Assembly (NCBI GenBank): GCA_041071465.1
Contig: CP163498.1
Location: 4,048,001 to 4,112,000, forward strand
Reading direction: 5' to 3'
DNA: 64,000 nt
From: Pseudomonas putida
GTDB lineage: Bacteria; Pseudomonadota; Gammaproteobacteria; Pseudomonadales; Pseudomonadaceae
The position numbers and the translations under genes were made by a program. The notes beneath the pieces were generated by a model, which did no database searches, was not told the DNA's origin, and was given only the letters and a program-made list of their open reading frames with translations. Shown piece by piece: positions 55,889-64,000 of the stretch; position 1 is the first letter of the stretch, and each line of letters begins with the position of its first letter.

Positions 55889-56449
55889 TCACTCGATCAA
55901 CTCAAGCCATGGCCAGCGCTCCCGGTAGCTGGCAGCTTTTGCCTTGAACAAGTCGGGGCGTGGATTCAGTTCGTTCATCCTCAAAAGGTTGTTCTGCAAG
56001 TCTTCCAGGCCATGGGTGCTGTACAACGAGCCCGTGAGCACATCGACGCCCAGGCAGGTCGAGCGGATCAGGTAGCGGTCAATGCCATCGGTAACCTTGT
56101 GCAATGCCGAGTAGGTGCCGCCGAATTTCGCTTGGTACCACAGGTGAACGCGGGCCTGATTGCGCACTTCGACGTTGACGCCCAGGTGCGCACACGCCTG
56201 CTGAACCTTGGCGATAACCCGGTCTTCTGCTTCCCAGGACAAGTCGGTGTCGAAATAGGCGATGTCGTAGTCCTTGATACCCCACGCGACAGGCCGCCCG
56301 GCGCGTTGGTTCCAGAAGGTCTGGAACAGCGCGCCGGCCGTTAGCATGCAGTGAGGCATATCCAGCGTTGGCAAGATGGCCAGCAGTGCCCGGTTTATCG
56401 GGTTTTCCTGGATGGTCGCCAGAACCTGTTCATCAGTCAGTGAATACAT
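55889..56449 (-). CDS. Nucleotidyltransferase-fold protein (NTP_transf_6 type)
   Basis: A 186-residue protein. GALFQTFWNQRAGRPVAWGIKDYDIAYFDTD contains the GxxR and DxD-type metal residues of the family; VHLWYQAKFGGTYSALHKVTDGIDRYLIRSTCLGV is the second conserved block. The family has no proven substrate. MYSLTDEQVLATI from the ATG at 56447-56449 is the likely start. Confidence 0.82.
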   Translation of the reverse strand: MYSLTDEQVLATIQENPINRALLAILPTLDMPHCMLTAGALFQTFWNQRAGRPVAWGIKDYDIAYFDTDLSWEAEDRVIAKVQQACAHLGVNVEVRNQARVHLWYQAKFGGTYSALHKVTDGIDRYLIRSTCLGVDVLTGSLYSTHGLEDLQNNLLRMNELNPRPDLFKAKAASYRERWPWLELIE

Positions 56450-56549
56450 GGGTGTCGTCCTTGAAGGCTGCTTGCCAAGGAGCGAGTTTACCCTGTGATA
56501 GTGGGCACATCCGCGAAGCATGCGATGCACGCAAGCAGCAGCTCCAGTG

Positions 56550-57689
56550 CTAGGCATCCACCCTCTGCCCCTTGTGCGCCTGGCGCCATTGTTTGGGGCT
56601 GACATCGAACCAGCGGCGAAACGCCCGCGAGAACGCGCTGATTTCCGAGTACCCCAGCAGCAATGCCAACTCGGAAATCGGCAGCGCCGACTGCTGCAGG
56701 TAATAGGTCGCCAGCTCCTGGCGCACGGTGTCGACCAGGGTCGAAAAACTCAGCCCCTGCTCCTGCAGGCGGCGTTGCACGGTCCAGCTGGGCAGGCGCA
56801 ATTGCTCGGCTACCTGCTCCAGGCTCGGGTAGCCGTCGCCCAACAGGGCGCGAACCTGGGTTTTCACATCATCGACAATGCCTGGGCGGTTGAGCGTGCC
56901 GGCCTGGCCGCGGAGCAGGTGCATGCTTTCGATGACGATGGCCAGCAAGCGTGGGTCGCGGCCGGGCATTGGCCGGTCGAGCACGCTGCGGCGAAACACC
57001 AGCGCATTGCGCTGCTGACCAAACAGCACCGGGGCGTCGAACACTTTGCAGTGCTCATGCCAGGCCTCGGGTTGCGGGTGCTCGAACAACACCTTTTCGG
57101 GTGCCCAGTTTTGCCCCAGCGCATGGCGCATCAGGTTGAAGAACATGCCCAGCGACAGTTCGGCGTCCTGCCGCTTGCGCAGGATGGCGCCGTATTGCAC
57201 CTGGTAGTCCAGGCGGTAGAACTCGCCCATTTCCTCCAGCCGCAACAGGCTGCTCTGCTGGTGCACCGGGAAGGTGTTGACCACGTTGCGCAGGGCATCG
57301 CCCAAGGTGGCAGAGCACATGCCCACGTAGCCGAGCAGCCCGAGCGCGTCGGGCTTGAACTGCTGGCCGAAGCGCAGGCCGAAGTTGTCATTGCCGGTTT
57401 GCCGAGCCGCCTCCTCGAATACCTGGCAGTACTGGTTCAGGTCCAGGGTGAGGGTAGGGTGCTCCAGGCGCTCGCTGTCGATGCCGGCGCGCCCCAGGAT
57501 GCGTTCGGCATCGCCACCTTGCTGGCCGATGAAGCCGACCAGGCCGGTCGCCGCCGAGGCCAGAATGCCTATCGAGTTGCCAGGCGGGGCACTCGCTGGT
57601 TGGCGCGAGCCTGTATGGATAACGTGCACGAAGCTTCCTCCTCGGTCGTTTACCGGCTGTTGCTGGGTAAATGAAGGAGCAATTTTCAT
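56550..57689 (-). CDS. AraC-family regulator (OruR/ArgR-like, long N-terminal domain)
   Basis: A 379-residue regulator. The N-terminal ~240 residues form an arabinose-binding-type domain (QVFEEAARQTGNDNFGLRFGQQFKPDALGLLGYVGMCS, DYQVQYGAILRKRQDAELSLG). The C-terminal AraC domain has both HTHs (SLEQVAEQLRLPSWTVQRRLQEQG and ISELALLLGYSEISAFSRAFRRWFDVSP). Start at the ATG 57687-57689. It lies next to the kinase/PLP-enzyme cluster and may control it (inference). Confidence 0.88.
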   Translation of the reverse strand: MKIAPSFTQQQPVNDRGGSFVHVIHTGSRQPASAPPGNSIGILASAATGLVGFIGQQGGDAERILGRAGIDSERLEHPTLTLDLNQYCQVFEEAARQTGNDNFGLRFGQQFKPDALGLLGYVGMCSATLGDALRNVVNTFPVHQQSSLLRLEEMGEFYRLDYQVQYGAILRKRQDAELSLGMFFNLMRHALGQNWAPEKVLFEHPQPEAWHEHCKVFDAPVLFGQQRNALVFRRSVLDRPMPGRDPRLLAIVIESMHLLRGQAGTLNRPGIVDDVKTQVRALLGDGYPSLEQVAEQLRLPSWTVQRRLQEQGLSFSTLVDTVRQELATYYLQQSALPISELALLLGYSEISAFSRAFRRWFDVSPKQWRQAHKGQRVDA

Positions 57690-57824
57690 TCCACGCCGGG
57701 CCAACGGCCGTACGCCAGCCTGTCGACCGCTCAAGGGCAACTCATTGCGGCGCTGCCGGGGGCCCTCATGGCGCAGGCTGCGCACCAGCACGGTGCGTAG
57801 CCTTTGGTTACAAAACTGTTTCGA

Positions 57825-58835
57825 TCATGCCCGTGCGAGTGCGCCCACCGGCCGCTCCTGCAAGTAACGCTGGCACAGGCCCACGGTCTGCTCGACCCAT
57901 TGCGGGCCCAGGCACTCCACTTGTGGCGTGCCGCGGTGGGTGCCGGTCCAGGCCAGCAGTTGCAGACGCCGCTGCATGATCAGCGTCGGCAGCATGGCGA
58001 TGTCGCTGGCATCCAGGCTGGCCACGCTGCTGTAACCCGCCAGCCAGTTGTCGATCCACTGCGGCAGGTCGGGGTGGTGTTCGAAGAAGCTCAGGGCCGC
58101 TGCCAGGTCGTGCAGGTACCAGCCCATGCCGCAGTCGTCGAAGTCGATGATGCGGGTGCGATCACCTTGCACCAGCAGGTTGGTCAGGCGTAGGTCAGCG
58201 TGGATAAGGCCAAAGCGTGATGGGTCTTCGCCATAGCCGGCCAGGCGCGCGCCGATCACCTGTACCGCTTCGCTGATCAAGGCGCTGCCCCGGGCATCCA
58301 GGTAGGGCGCTTCGCGCCAGCTGCCCCAGTGGCCGTGCTCACCCAGCATGCTTTGGTGGTTCCAGGTCAGCCGTTGAAAATTGTCGGGGCGTTGCCAACT
58401 GCGGGCGTGGCGATGCAGGTGGGCATTGATGGCGCCAAGCCGGCGGAACGAAGCATTCAACTGTTGCTGGTCGGGCTCGCCGCCCTCTATCCAATGAAAC
58501 AGCACCACGTAACGATGGCCAAGGCCGGGCAGCTCGACCCTTTGAATCGCTTCGCCGTCCACCCCGGCGATGGGCACTGGTACCTCCAGGCCGGCCTGCT
58601 CCAGCGCGGCCAGCCAGGCCAGTTCACTGGCGATGTCGGCGTGTTGGTGATAGCCGGCGCGGTGCACACGCATCACATACCGTTGCCGCAAGCCCCGTAC
58701 CCGATACGTGGCGTTCTCGGAGTGCACCAGCAACTCGATCTGGCCCTGGTAGGTATCGGCATAGCCAGCCAGCGCGTGTTGGGCGAAACGTTCAAGCACG
58801 GCAGGGCTGGTGTGAGATGTGTGATCGTTGGTCAT
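57825..58835 (-). CDS. APH-family kinase (hydroxylysine/ethanolamine-kinase-like)
   Basis: A 336-residue aminoglycoside-phosphotransferase-fold kinase. The catalytic loop GLIHADLRLTNLLVQ (HxDxxxxN) and metal motif RIIDFDDCGMGWYLHDLAAAL are intact. The start MTNDHTSHTS is taken from the ATG at 58833-58835. APH-type kinases next to AGXT2L-type PLP enzymes phosphorylate hydroxylated amines (hydroxylysine, ethanolamine) before elimination of phosphate and ammonia; hence the call. Bacterial relatives are often mislabelled homoserine kinase. Confidence 0.82.
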   Translation of the reverse strand: MTNDHTSHTSPAVLERFAQHALAGYADTYQGQIELLVHSENATYRVRGLRQRYVMRVHRAGYHQHADIASELAWLAALEQAGLEVPVPIAGVDGEAIQRVELPGLGHRYVVLFHWIEGGEPDQQQLNASFRRLGAINAHLHRHARSWQRPDNFQRLTWNHQSMLGEHGHWGSWREAPYLDARGSALISEAVQVIGARLAGYGEDPSRFGLIHADLRLTNLLVQGDRTRIIDFDDCGMGWYLHDLAAALSFFEHHPDLPQWIDNWLAGYSSVASLDASDIAMLPTLIMQRRLQLLAWTGTHRGTPQVECLGPQWVEQTVGLCQRYLQERPVGALARA

Positions 58836-59064
58836 CAGGCACGCTCCGTTGGCAGGGGTCTGGCTGCCAGCATGAGTCGAGCCCCGCGCCACTGGCTTGA
58901 CCGCAAACCGCGAAATCTTGACCACACGCCACAAGCCGCCTGGGCCGCTTCGAGAATTTGATCCTGCAGCCCTCAACTTGTGCCCTGCGGTCAAGTCGCC
59001 ACCTGCCGGCCGGCCCACCATCGGCCCCCATCACTGGCGTAAACAGCGGATCGAGGGCTAGAGC

Positions 59065-59838
59065 ATGCTGACTTCACTACAAGGCAAAAGCGTATTGGTC
59101 ACCGGCGGTACCAGCGGTATCGGCCTGGGCATCGCCGTCGGCTTCGCCCGCCAGGGCGCCAAGGTGGCGATCAGTGGCCGGCACCGGGACAAGGTTGAGG
59201 CTGTCGCCAGCCGCTTGCGTGATCAAGGCCTGGCCGTCATCGGCCTGGTGGCCGATGTGGGTGACCGCGCGCAGGTGCTGCGGATGATCGAAGAGGTGGC
59301 GCAGGCCCAGGGCGGGCTCGATGTACTGTGCGCCAATGCCGGGGTCTTCCCCTCTGCCGCACTGGCCGAGATGAGCGATACCGACTGGGACAAGGTGCTC
59401 GGCACCAATGCCAAAGGCACCTTCCTCTGCGTGCAGGCGGCGCTGCCGTATTTGCGCAGGGCCGAGTACGGCCGGGTGATCCTGACCTCGTCCATCACCG
59501 GGCCAGTCACCGGCTTTCCAGGCTGGGCGCACTACGGCGCGAGCAAGGCAGCGCAGCTGGGTTTCATGCGTACCGCAGCGATCGAGCTGGCCCGCGATGG
59601 CATCACCATCAATGCCCTGCTGCCAGGCAACATCGTTACCGAAGGCTTGCAGGGCATGGGCGAGGACTACCAGGCCAGCATGGCCGCGTCCATTCCGCTC
59701 AAGCGCCTCGGCCAGGTCGAGGACATTGCCAATGCCGCGTTGTTCTTTGCTTCCAGAGAGGCCGGCTACATCACTGGGCAAAGCCTGATCATCGATGGTG
59801 GGCAGATCCTGCCCGAGTCCCTGCAAGCACTGGCCTGA
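59065..59838 (+). CDS. SDR-family oxidoreductase
   Basis: A 257-residue classical short-chain dehydrogenase. Cofactor site VTGGTSGIGLGIAVG, catalytic YGASKAAQLG (Tyr/Lys) with Ser in ILTSSITGP, C-terminal ITGQSLIIDGGQILPESL. NAD(P) preference is not clear, though SGRHRDK suggests NADP. The ATG at 59065 starts MLTSLQGKSVLVTGG. It is divergent from the kinase gene and 41 bases before the permease gene, so it probably acts on a product of this cluster. Confidence 0.9.
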   Translation: MLTSLQGKSVLVTGGTSGIGLGIAVGFARQGAKVAISGRHRDKVEAVASRLRDQGLAVIGLVADVGDRAQVLRMIEEVAQAQGGLDVLCANAGVFPSAALAEMSDTDWDKVLGTNAKGTFLCVQAALPYLRRAEYGRVILTSSITGPVTGFPGWAHYGASKAAQLGFMRTAAIELARDGITINALLPGNIVTEGLQGMGEDYQASMAASIPLKRLGQVEDIANAALFFASREAGYITGQSLIIDGGQILPESLQALA

Positions 59839-59879
59839 CCCTTTTCCACCAAAACCATAAAAGCACGGAGTGGATCCTG

Positions 59880-61430
59880 ATGAGCGAGACCTACAGCGGT
59901 GAACTGGAGCGCCGGCTTGACAGCCAGGCACAGCCCCATGAGGTGCAGCGCCTGCGCAAGAATGCAGTGGGCTTGATGGGTGTGCTGTTCATGACGGTTG
60001 CCACTGCGGCGCCGATCACCGCCATGCTTGGCAACGTGCCGATCGCCATCGGCAGCGGCAATGGTCAGTACGCGCCGGCGGGCTACCTGGTGGCCACGAT
60101 CATCCTGGCGCTGTTCGCCATTGGCTATGCACAGATGGCCAAGTACATCACCGCCACAGGGGCGTTCTACGGCTTCATTTCCCATGGCTTGGGCCGGGTG
60201 GTGGGCATGGCCTCGGGGCTTGCCGTAACGCTGACCTACATCGTTTTCGAAGCGGCGTTGGTGGGCATTTTCGCCTTCTTCTGTGAAGACCTGCTGGCCA
60301 GTGTCGTCGGCCTGCATGTGCCATGGATCGTGTTTGCCCTGGCCATGCTATTGGCCAACGGCGTGCTCAGCTACTTCGACATCTCCCTCACTGCCAAGGT
60401 GCTGGGGCTGTGCCTGGTGCTGGAGATCCTGATGCTGGGGCTGATGGCCTTTGCCGTGCTGTTCCACGGCGGTGGGCCGCAGGGCATGGCGGTGGAGTCG
60501 ATCAACCCGCTCAACGCCTTCCGGCCAGCCGAGGGGGTGATAGGTGCGAACGCTGGCATCGGCCTGTTCTTCGCCTTCTGGTCCTGGGTGGGTTTCGAGT
60601 CCTCGGCCATGTACGGCGAGGAATCACGCAACCCGAAAAAGATCATCCCCTTGGCGACGCTGCTCGCGGTGATCGGCATCGGCGTGTTCTATGTGTTCGT
60701 CTCGTGGATGGCCATCGCCGGTTCCGGCCCTGCCGAAGCCATTCGCCTGGCGCAGGACCCGGCCAGTGCCGCCGAGGTGTTCTACGGGCCGACCCGCCTG
60801 TACCTGGGCGAGTGGGCCGTGAGCCTGTTCAAGCTGTTGGTGGTGACCGGCTCGTTTGCCTGCGGCATGGCCTTCCATAACTGTGCCGCGCGCTACCTCT
60901 ATGCCCTGGGCCGGGAGAACCTGTTCGTGTTCCTAGGCCGCACCGTTGGCCGTACTCATGCCCGCCATGGCTCGCCGCATGTAGCCTCGACCGTGCAAAG
61001 CGTGATCGCCACGCTGATCGTGCTGGCGTTCCTGCTCACCGGTAAAGACCCGTATGCCGACTTGTATGCCTTGCTGGCAATCCTCGGCACCATGGGCATT
61101 CTGATCGTCCAGGCGCTGTGCGCCTTCGCCGTGATCTGCTACTTCCATGTCGGCACCCAACGCCGTGCCCAGGCCCATTGGTTCAAGACCTTCCTCGCGC
61201 CCCTGCTGGGCGGCATCGGCATGCTGTACGTGGTTTACCTGCTGTTCGCCAACCTCAGCTTCGCCGCTGGCAGCGCGGCCGAATCGCTGTTGTTCCGGCT
61301 GATCCCGTGGATCGTCGCCGCCAGCTTCGCGTTGGGTGGCTCGATCGCCTTGTACTTCCGTTACTTCGACCGCCGCAAGTACCACATCATCGGCAGCATC
61401 GTCATGGACGACGCCCGCCAGGACACCTGA
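59880..61430 (+). CDS. APC-superfamily amino acid permease
   Basis: A 516-residue transporter with about 12 membrane segments. VGLMGVLFMTVATAAPITAMLGNVPIAIGSGNG and FFAFWSWVGFESSAMYGEESRNPKKIIP are the APC helix 1 and helix 6/7 signatures. The start MSETYSGELERRLD is at 59880. The substrate is probably the amine degraded by the adjoining enzymes. The PLP-enzyme gene follows after 11 bases. Confidence 0.9.
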   Translation: MSETYSGELERRLDSQAQPHEVQRLRKNAVGLMGVLFMTVATAAPITAMLGNVPIAIGSGNGQYAPAGYLVATIILALFAIGYAQMAKYITATGAFYGFISHGLGRVVGMASGLAVTLTYIVFEAALVGIFAFFCEDLLASVVGLHVPWIVFALAMLLANGVLSYFDISLTAKVLGLCLVLEILMLGLMAFAVLFHGGGPQGMAVESINPLNAFRPAEGVIGANAGIGLFFAFWSWVGFESSAMYGEESRNPKKIIPLATLLAVIGIGVFYVFVSWMAIAGSGPAEAIRLAQDPASAAEVFYGPTRLYLGEWAVSLFKLLVVTGSFACGMAFHNCAARYLYALGRENLFVFLGRTVGRTHARHGSPHVASTVQSVIATLIVLAFLLTGKDPYADLYALLAILGTMGILIVQALCAFAVICYFHVGTQRRAQAHWFKTFLAPLLGGIGMLYVVYLLFANLSFAAGSAAESLLFRLIPWIVAASFALGGSIALYFRYFDRRKYHIIGSIVMDDARQDT

Positions 61431-61441
61431 GGAGACCGACC

Positions 61442-62752
61442 ATGTTGAAAGTAAATGCCTTCCAGCCCGAGCAGGCTGCTGCCCTGGATGCCGCCGAGCG
61501 CCGCCTGATCGAGCGCCGCCAACGCCTGCTGGGGCCGGCCTACCAGCTGTTCTACGACAACCCGCTGCACCTGGTGCGCGGCGCGGGTACGTGGCTGTAC
61601 GACACGGCAGGGCGGGCCTACCTCGACCTGTACAACAACGTCGCCTCGGTGGGCCATAGCCACCCTCGTGTGGTCGAAGCCCTGGCCGGGCAGGCGGCTG
61701 CGCTCAATACCCATACCCGCTACCTGCATGAAGGCGTACTCGATTATGCCGAGAAGCTGCTGGCGACCATGCCGGCGCAGTTGGGCAACGTGATGTTCAC
61801 CTGCACCGGCAGTGAGGCCAATGACCTGGCCCTGCGCATTGCCCGGGACTACACCGGGGGCACAGGCGTGATCGTTACCCGCTATGCCTACCACGGTATG
61901 ACGGCGGCCATCGCCGAGCTGTCGCCGTCGGTGGGCGACTACGTGCCGCTGGGCCGTGATATCCGCGTGGTCGACGCCCCGTTGCACCTGCCGCACGCCC
62001 CGCACCAGGTTGGCCAGCAGTTCGCCGCCCAGGTGCGTGCTGCGCTGGCCGACATGCAGCGTCATGGCATCCGCCCGGCTGCGTTGTTGGTCGACACGTT
62101 GTTCACCAGCGATGGCGTGTTCGCCGACCCTGCCGGCTTTCTTGTCGAAGCGGTGGAGGCGGTGCGCGCTGCGGGTGGCCTGTTCATCGCCGACGAGGTG
62201 CAGCCAGGTTTTGGCCGCACCGGCACGCACATGTGGGGCTTCCAGCGCCATGGCCTGGTGCCCGACCTGGTGACCATGGGCAAACCGATGGGCAATGGTC
62301 ACCCGCTGGCAGGTTTGACGGTGCGCCCTGAAATCCTGGAACGCTTCGGCCGCAACGCCAGTTACTTCAACACGTTTGGCGGCAACCCGGTGTCTGCGGC
62401 CGTGGGCCTGGCAGTGCTGCAAGTGATCGAGGACGAAGGCCTGCAGGAGAATGCCCGGCAGGTGGGGGGCCAACTGAAGGAGGGCCTGGAGGGCCTTGCA
62501 CGCGAGCATGCCTGCCTTGGCCAGGTACGTGGCGCGGGGTTGTTCATTGGGGTGGATGTGGTAGCGCCGTCGGGCGCTGCCGATGGCGCCACGGCGCGGC
62601 GTATCGTCAACCTGCTACGGGAAGAAGGCATGCTGATCGGCGTGTCGGGGGCCGACAACAATGCCCTGAAGATCCGCCCGCAGTTGTGCTTCTCGGCGCA
62701 GAACGTCGAGCAGTTCCTCAGCGCCTTGCAGCGTGTGCTGCACCAGCTGTGA
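61442..62752 (+). CDS. Class III PLP enzyme, AGXT2L/phospho-lyase-like
   Basis: A 436-residue fold-type I enzyme. DNPLHLVRGAGTWLYDTAGRAYLDLYNNVASVGHSHPRV, RYLHE and the Schiff-base Lys281 in VTMGKPMGNGHPLAGL resemble the alanine-glyoxylate aminotransferase 2-like group, which includes phosphoethanolamine and phosphohydroxylysine phospho-lyases; these use PLP for elimination, not transamination. With an APH kinase next door the phospho-lyase reading is attractive, but a true transaminase cannot be excluded. GGAG precedes the ATG at 61442. Confidence 0.85.
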   Translation: MLKVNAFQPEQAAALDAAERRLIERRQRLLGPAYQLFYDNPLHLVRGAGTWLYDTAGRAYLDLYNNVASVGHSHPRVVEALAGQAAALNTHTRYLHEGVLDYAEKLLATMPAQLGNVMFTCTGSEANDLALRIARDYTGGTGVIVTRYAYHGMTAAIAELSPSVGDYVPLGRDIRVVDAPLHLPHAPHQVGQQFAAQVRAALADMQRHGIRPAALLVDTLFTSDGVFADPAGFLVEAVEAVRAAGGLFIADEVQPGFGRTGTHMWGFQRHGLVPDLVTMGKPMGNGHPLAGLTVRPEILERFGRNASYFNTFGGNPVSAAVGLAVLQVIEDEGLQENARQVGGQLKEGLEGLAREHACLGQVRGAGLFIGVDVVAPSGAADGATARRIVNLLREEGMLIGVSGADNNALKIRPQLCFSAQNVEQFLSALQRVLHQL

Positions 62753-62777
62753 CGGTGTGACCCCGGTTGTACGCGCG

Positions 62778-62813
62778 CCCCGCCAAGGTTTGCCTTGGCG
62801 GGGTTTGTTTTTT
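62778..62813. terminator. Strong terminator after the PLP-enzyme gene
   Basis: An 11-bp perfect stem CCCCGCCAAGG / CCTTGGCGGGG with loop TTTG, followed by TTTGTTTTTT. It lies between convergent genes. Confidence 0.92.
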
Positions 62814-62821
62814 CAGCCTGG

Positions 62822-64000
62822 TCAGTGCCCGGTGGCAGCCTTGCGTCCCTGGGCGGCGTCATAGCAACCTGCCTGTTCGAACACCGCGCGCACTTCATCC
62901 AGCACGGCCGGGTCTTCGATGGTCGCAGGCATGGCCACTTCGGGGTTGGCGGCCAGGCTGCGCAGGGTCTTGCGCAGAATCTTGCCAGAGCGGGTCTTGG
63001 GCAGGCGCTTGAGGATGAACACCCGCCGTAGCGAAGCGACAGCGCCGACCGCATCGCGCACCCTGGCGACCAGTTCGCGTTCCAGCAGCGCCGGGTCGGG
63101 CTGCTGGCCGTGCTTGAGCACCACGAACCCCACCGGCACCTCGCCCTTGAGCTCCTCGGCCAGTGCCACCACCGCGCACTCGGCAACGGCCGGGTGCTCG
63201 CCCAGGGCTTCTTCCAGGCTACCGCTGGACAGCCGGTGCCCGGCCACGTTGATCACATCGTCCACCCGGCCCATGACGAACAGGTAGCCGTCTTCGTCCA
63301 GGTAGCCGCCGTCGCCGCTGCAATAGTAGCCGGGGAAGCTGCTCAGGTAGCTGTCGGCAAAGCGCTGCGGGTCGCCCCACAGGGTGGTCAGGGTGCCGGG
63401 CGGCAATGGCAGGCGCAGGGCGATGTTGCCCGGCTGGTTGCAGGGGACAGGCTGGCCTTCGTCGTCCAGAATGTCCAGCCGGTAGCCCGGCATCGGTACG
63501 CTGGCCGAGCCGGTCTTCATCGGCAAGTCATCCAGCCCGCGCGGGTTGCCGGCAATCGCCCAGCCGGTCTCGGTCTGCCACCAGTGGTCGACAACCGGGC
63601 AGGGCAGAAACCCCTGCAGCCATTGGCTGGTTGGCGGGTCCAGGCGCTCGCCGGCCACGTACACGGCCTTCAGGCAGGACAAGTCGCGACCGGCGGCCAG
63701 CTGTACCTGCGGGTCTTCGCGCTTGATGGCGCGGAAGGCAGTGGGGGCAGTGAAGAACACATTCACCTGGTGTTCGGCGATCACCCGCCAGAACGCCCCG
63801 GCGTCGGGCGTGCGCACCGGCTTGCCCTCGTACAGCAAGGTGGTGCAGCCACGGATCAGCGGGGCATAGACGATGTACGAATGGCCCACGACCCAGCCGA
63901 TGTCCGAGGCGGCCCAGAACACCTCGCCGGGGTGTGCGTCGTACAGGGCCTGCATGCTGAAGTTGAGCGCCACGGCATGCCCGCCGTGGTCACGCACTAC
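62822..64000 (-). CDS. Propionyl-CoA synthetase-like acyl-CoA synthetase (5' part outside window)
   Basis: The C-terminal ~390 residues of an acetyl/propionyl-CoA synthetase-type enzyme; the gene runs off the right edge. VVDHWWQTETGW, RVDDVINVAGHRLSSGSLEEAL and the acetylatable lysine in LPKTRSGKILRKTLR are diagnostic. It activates a short-chain acid with ATP and CoA. It is convergent with the PLP-enzyme gene, so it belongs to another unit. Confidence 0.9.
   Translation of the reverse strand, partial: VVRDHGGHAVALNFSMQALYDAHPGEVFWAASDIGWVVGHSYIVYAPLIRGCTTLLYEGKPVRTPDAGAFWRVIAEHQVNVFFTAPTAFRAIKREDPQVQLAAGRDLSCLKAVYVAGERLDPPTSQWLQGFLPCPVVDHWWQTETGWAIAGNPRGLDDLPMKTGSASVPMPGYRLDILDDEGQPVPCNQPGNIALRLPLPPGTLTTLWGDPQRFADSYLSSFPGYYCSGDGGYLDEDGYLFVMGRVDDVINVAGHRLSSGSLEEALGEHPAVAECAVVALAEELKGEVPVGFVVLKHGQQPDPALLERELVARVRDAVGAVASLRRVFILKRLPKTRSGKILRKTLRSLAANPEVAMPATIEDPAVLDEVRAVFEQAGCYDAAQGRKAATGH

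Overview
The window is a stretch of Pseudomonas chromosome, almost certainly from the P. putida group. It is GC-rich and densely coded, has P. putida-type REP hairpins between genes, and keeps a familiar Pseudomonas core order: nagZ, mfd, a long-form GAPDH, apbE, sthA, glycerophosphodiesterase, PilZ, lolCDE, queF, mlaA, rssB-rssC, tal, dusA. The species assignment rests on remembered gene order, because no search could be run.

Layout. 1-28.9 kb is core genome: cell-wall recycling, an SNF2 helicase, transcription-coupled repair, redox enzymes, lipoprotein export (LolCDE), a copper-type two-component system facing a cupredoxin gene across a recognisable CopR box, queuosine synthesis, outer-membrane lipid asymmetry (MlaA), a phosphatase/anti-sigma-antagonist switch (RssB/RssC), transaldolase and dusA. 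At 28.9-29.4 kb, beside the 5' end of dusA (a known integration hotspot), lies a 58-codon relic of a phage-type integrase. From 29.4 to 39.2 kb is the most interesting block: malic enzyme, a small unknown protein, dihydroorotase, an N-carbamoyl amino acid amidase, a two-subunit NAD-type dihydroorotate dehydrogenase (PyrDB/PyrK), an aromatic-acid-type MFS transporter, a Tsx-like outer-membrane channel and an XRE regulator. Read together it is a complete candidate route for orotate catabolism: uptake, reduction to dihydroorotate, ring opening to carbamoyl-aspartate, hydrolysis to aspartate, and carbon drained through malate to pyruvate. An imperfect 18-bp palindrome (best copy TGTCTAAATATTGATACA) recurs in all three control regions of this block and is the likely operator.

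39.4-49.7 kb is mixed accessory and core DNA: an AraC/GyrI-type regulator, a lipoprotein, a GFA-fold protein, an AT-richer orphan gene that looks like an HslV/proteasome-type Ntn hydrolase, an NCS1 permease, two L,D-transpeptidases, a DUF533 protein, a class V aminotransferase and a LysR regulator. 49.9-54.9 kb is a gamma-glutamyl polyamine (putrescine) catabolic cluster, spuI-spuA-spuC, flanked by two near-duplicate XRE-cupin regulators. 55-57.7 kb holds a ProQ-like protein, a small membrane protein, a nucleotidyltransferase-like protein and an AraC regulator. 57.8-62.8 kb joins an APH-type kinase, an SDR dehydrogenase, an APC permease and a class III PLP enzyme of the AGXT2L type, which fits a kinase/phospho-lyase route for a hydroxylated amine such as hydroxylysine or ethanolamine. 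The window ends inside a propionyl-CoA-synthetase-like gene.

Sequence quality. Four otherwise intact genes (SNF2 helicase, mfd, lolC, an L,D-transpeptidase) each carry one missing base in a homopolymer run. Since mfd and lolC are conserved housekeeping genes, consensus sequencing errors are the likeliest cause.
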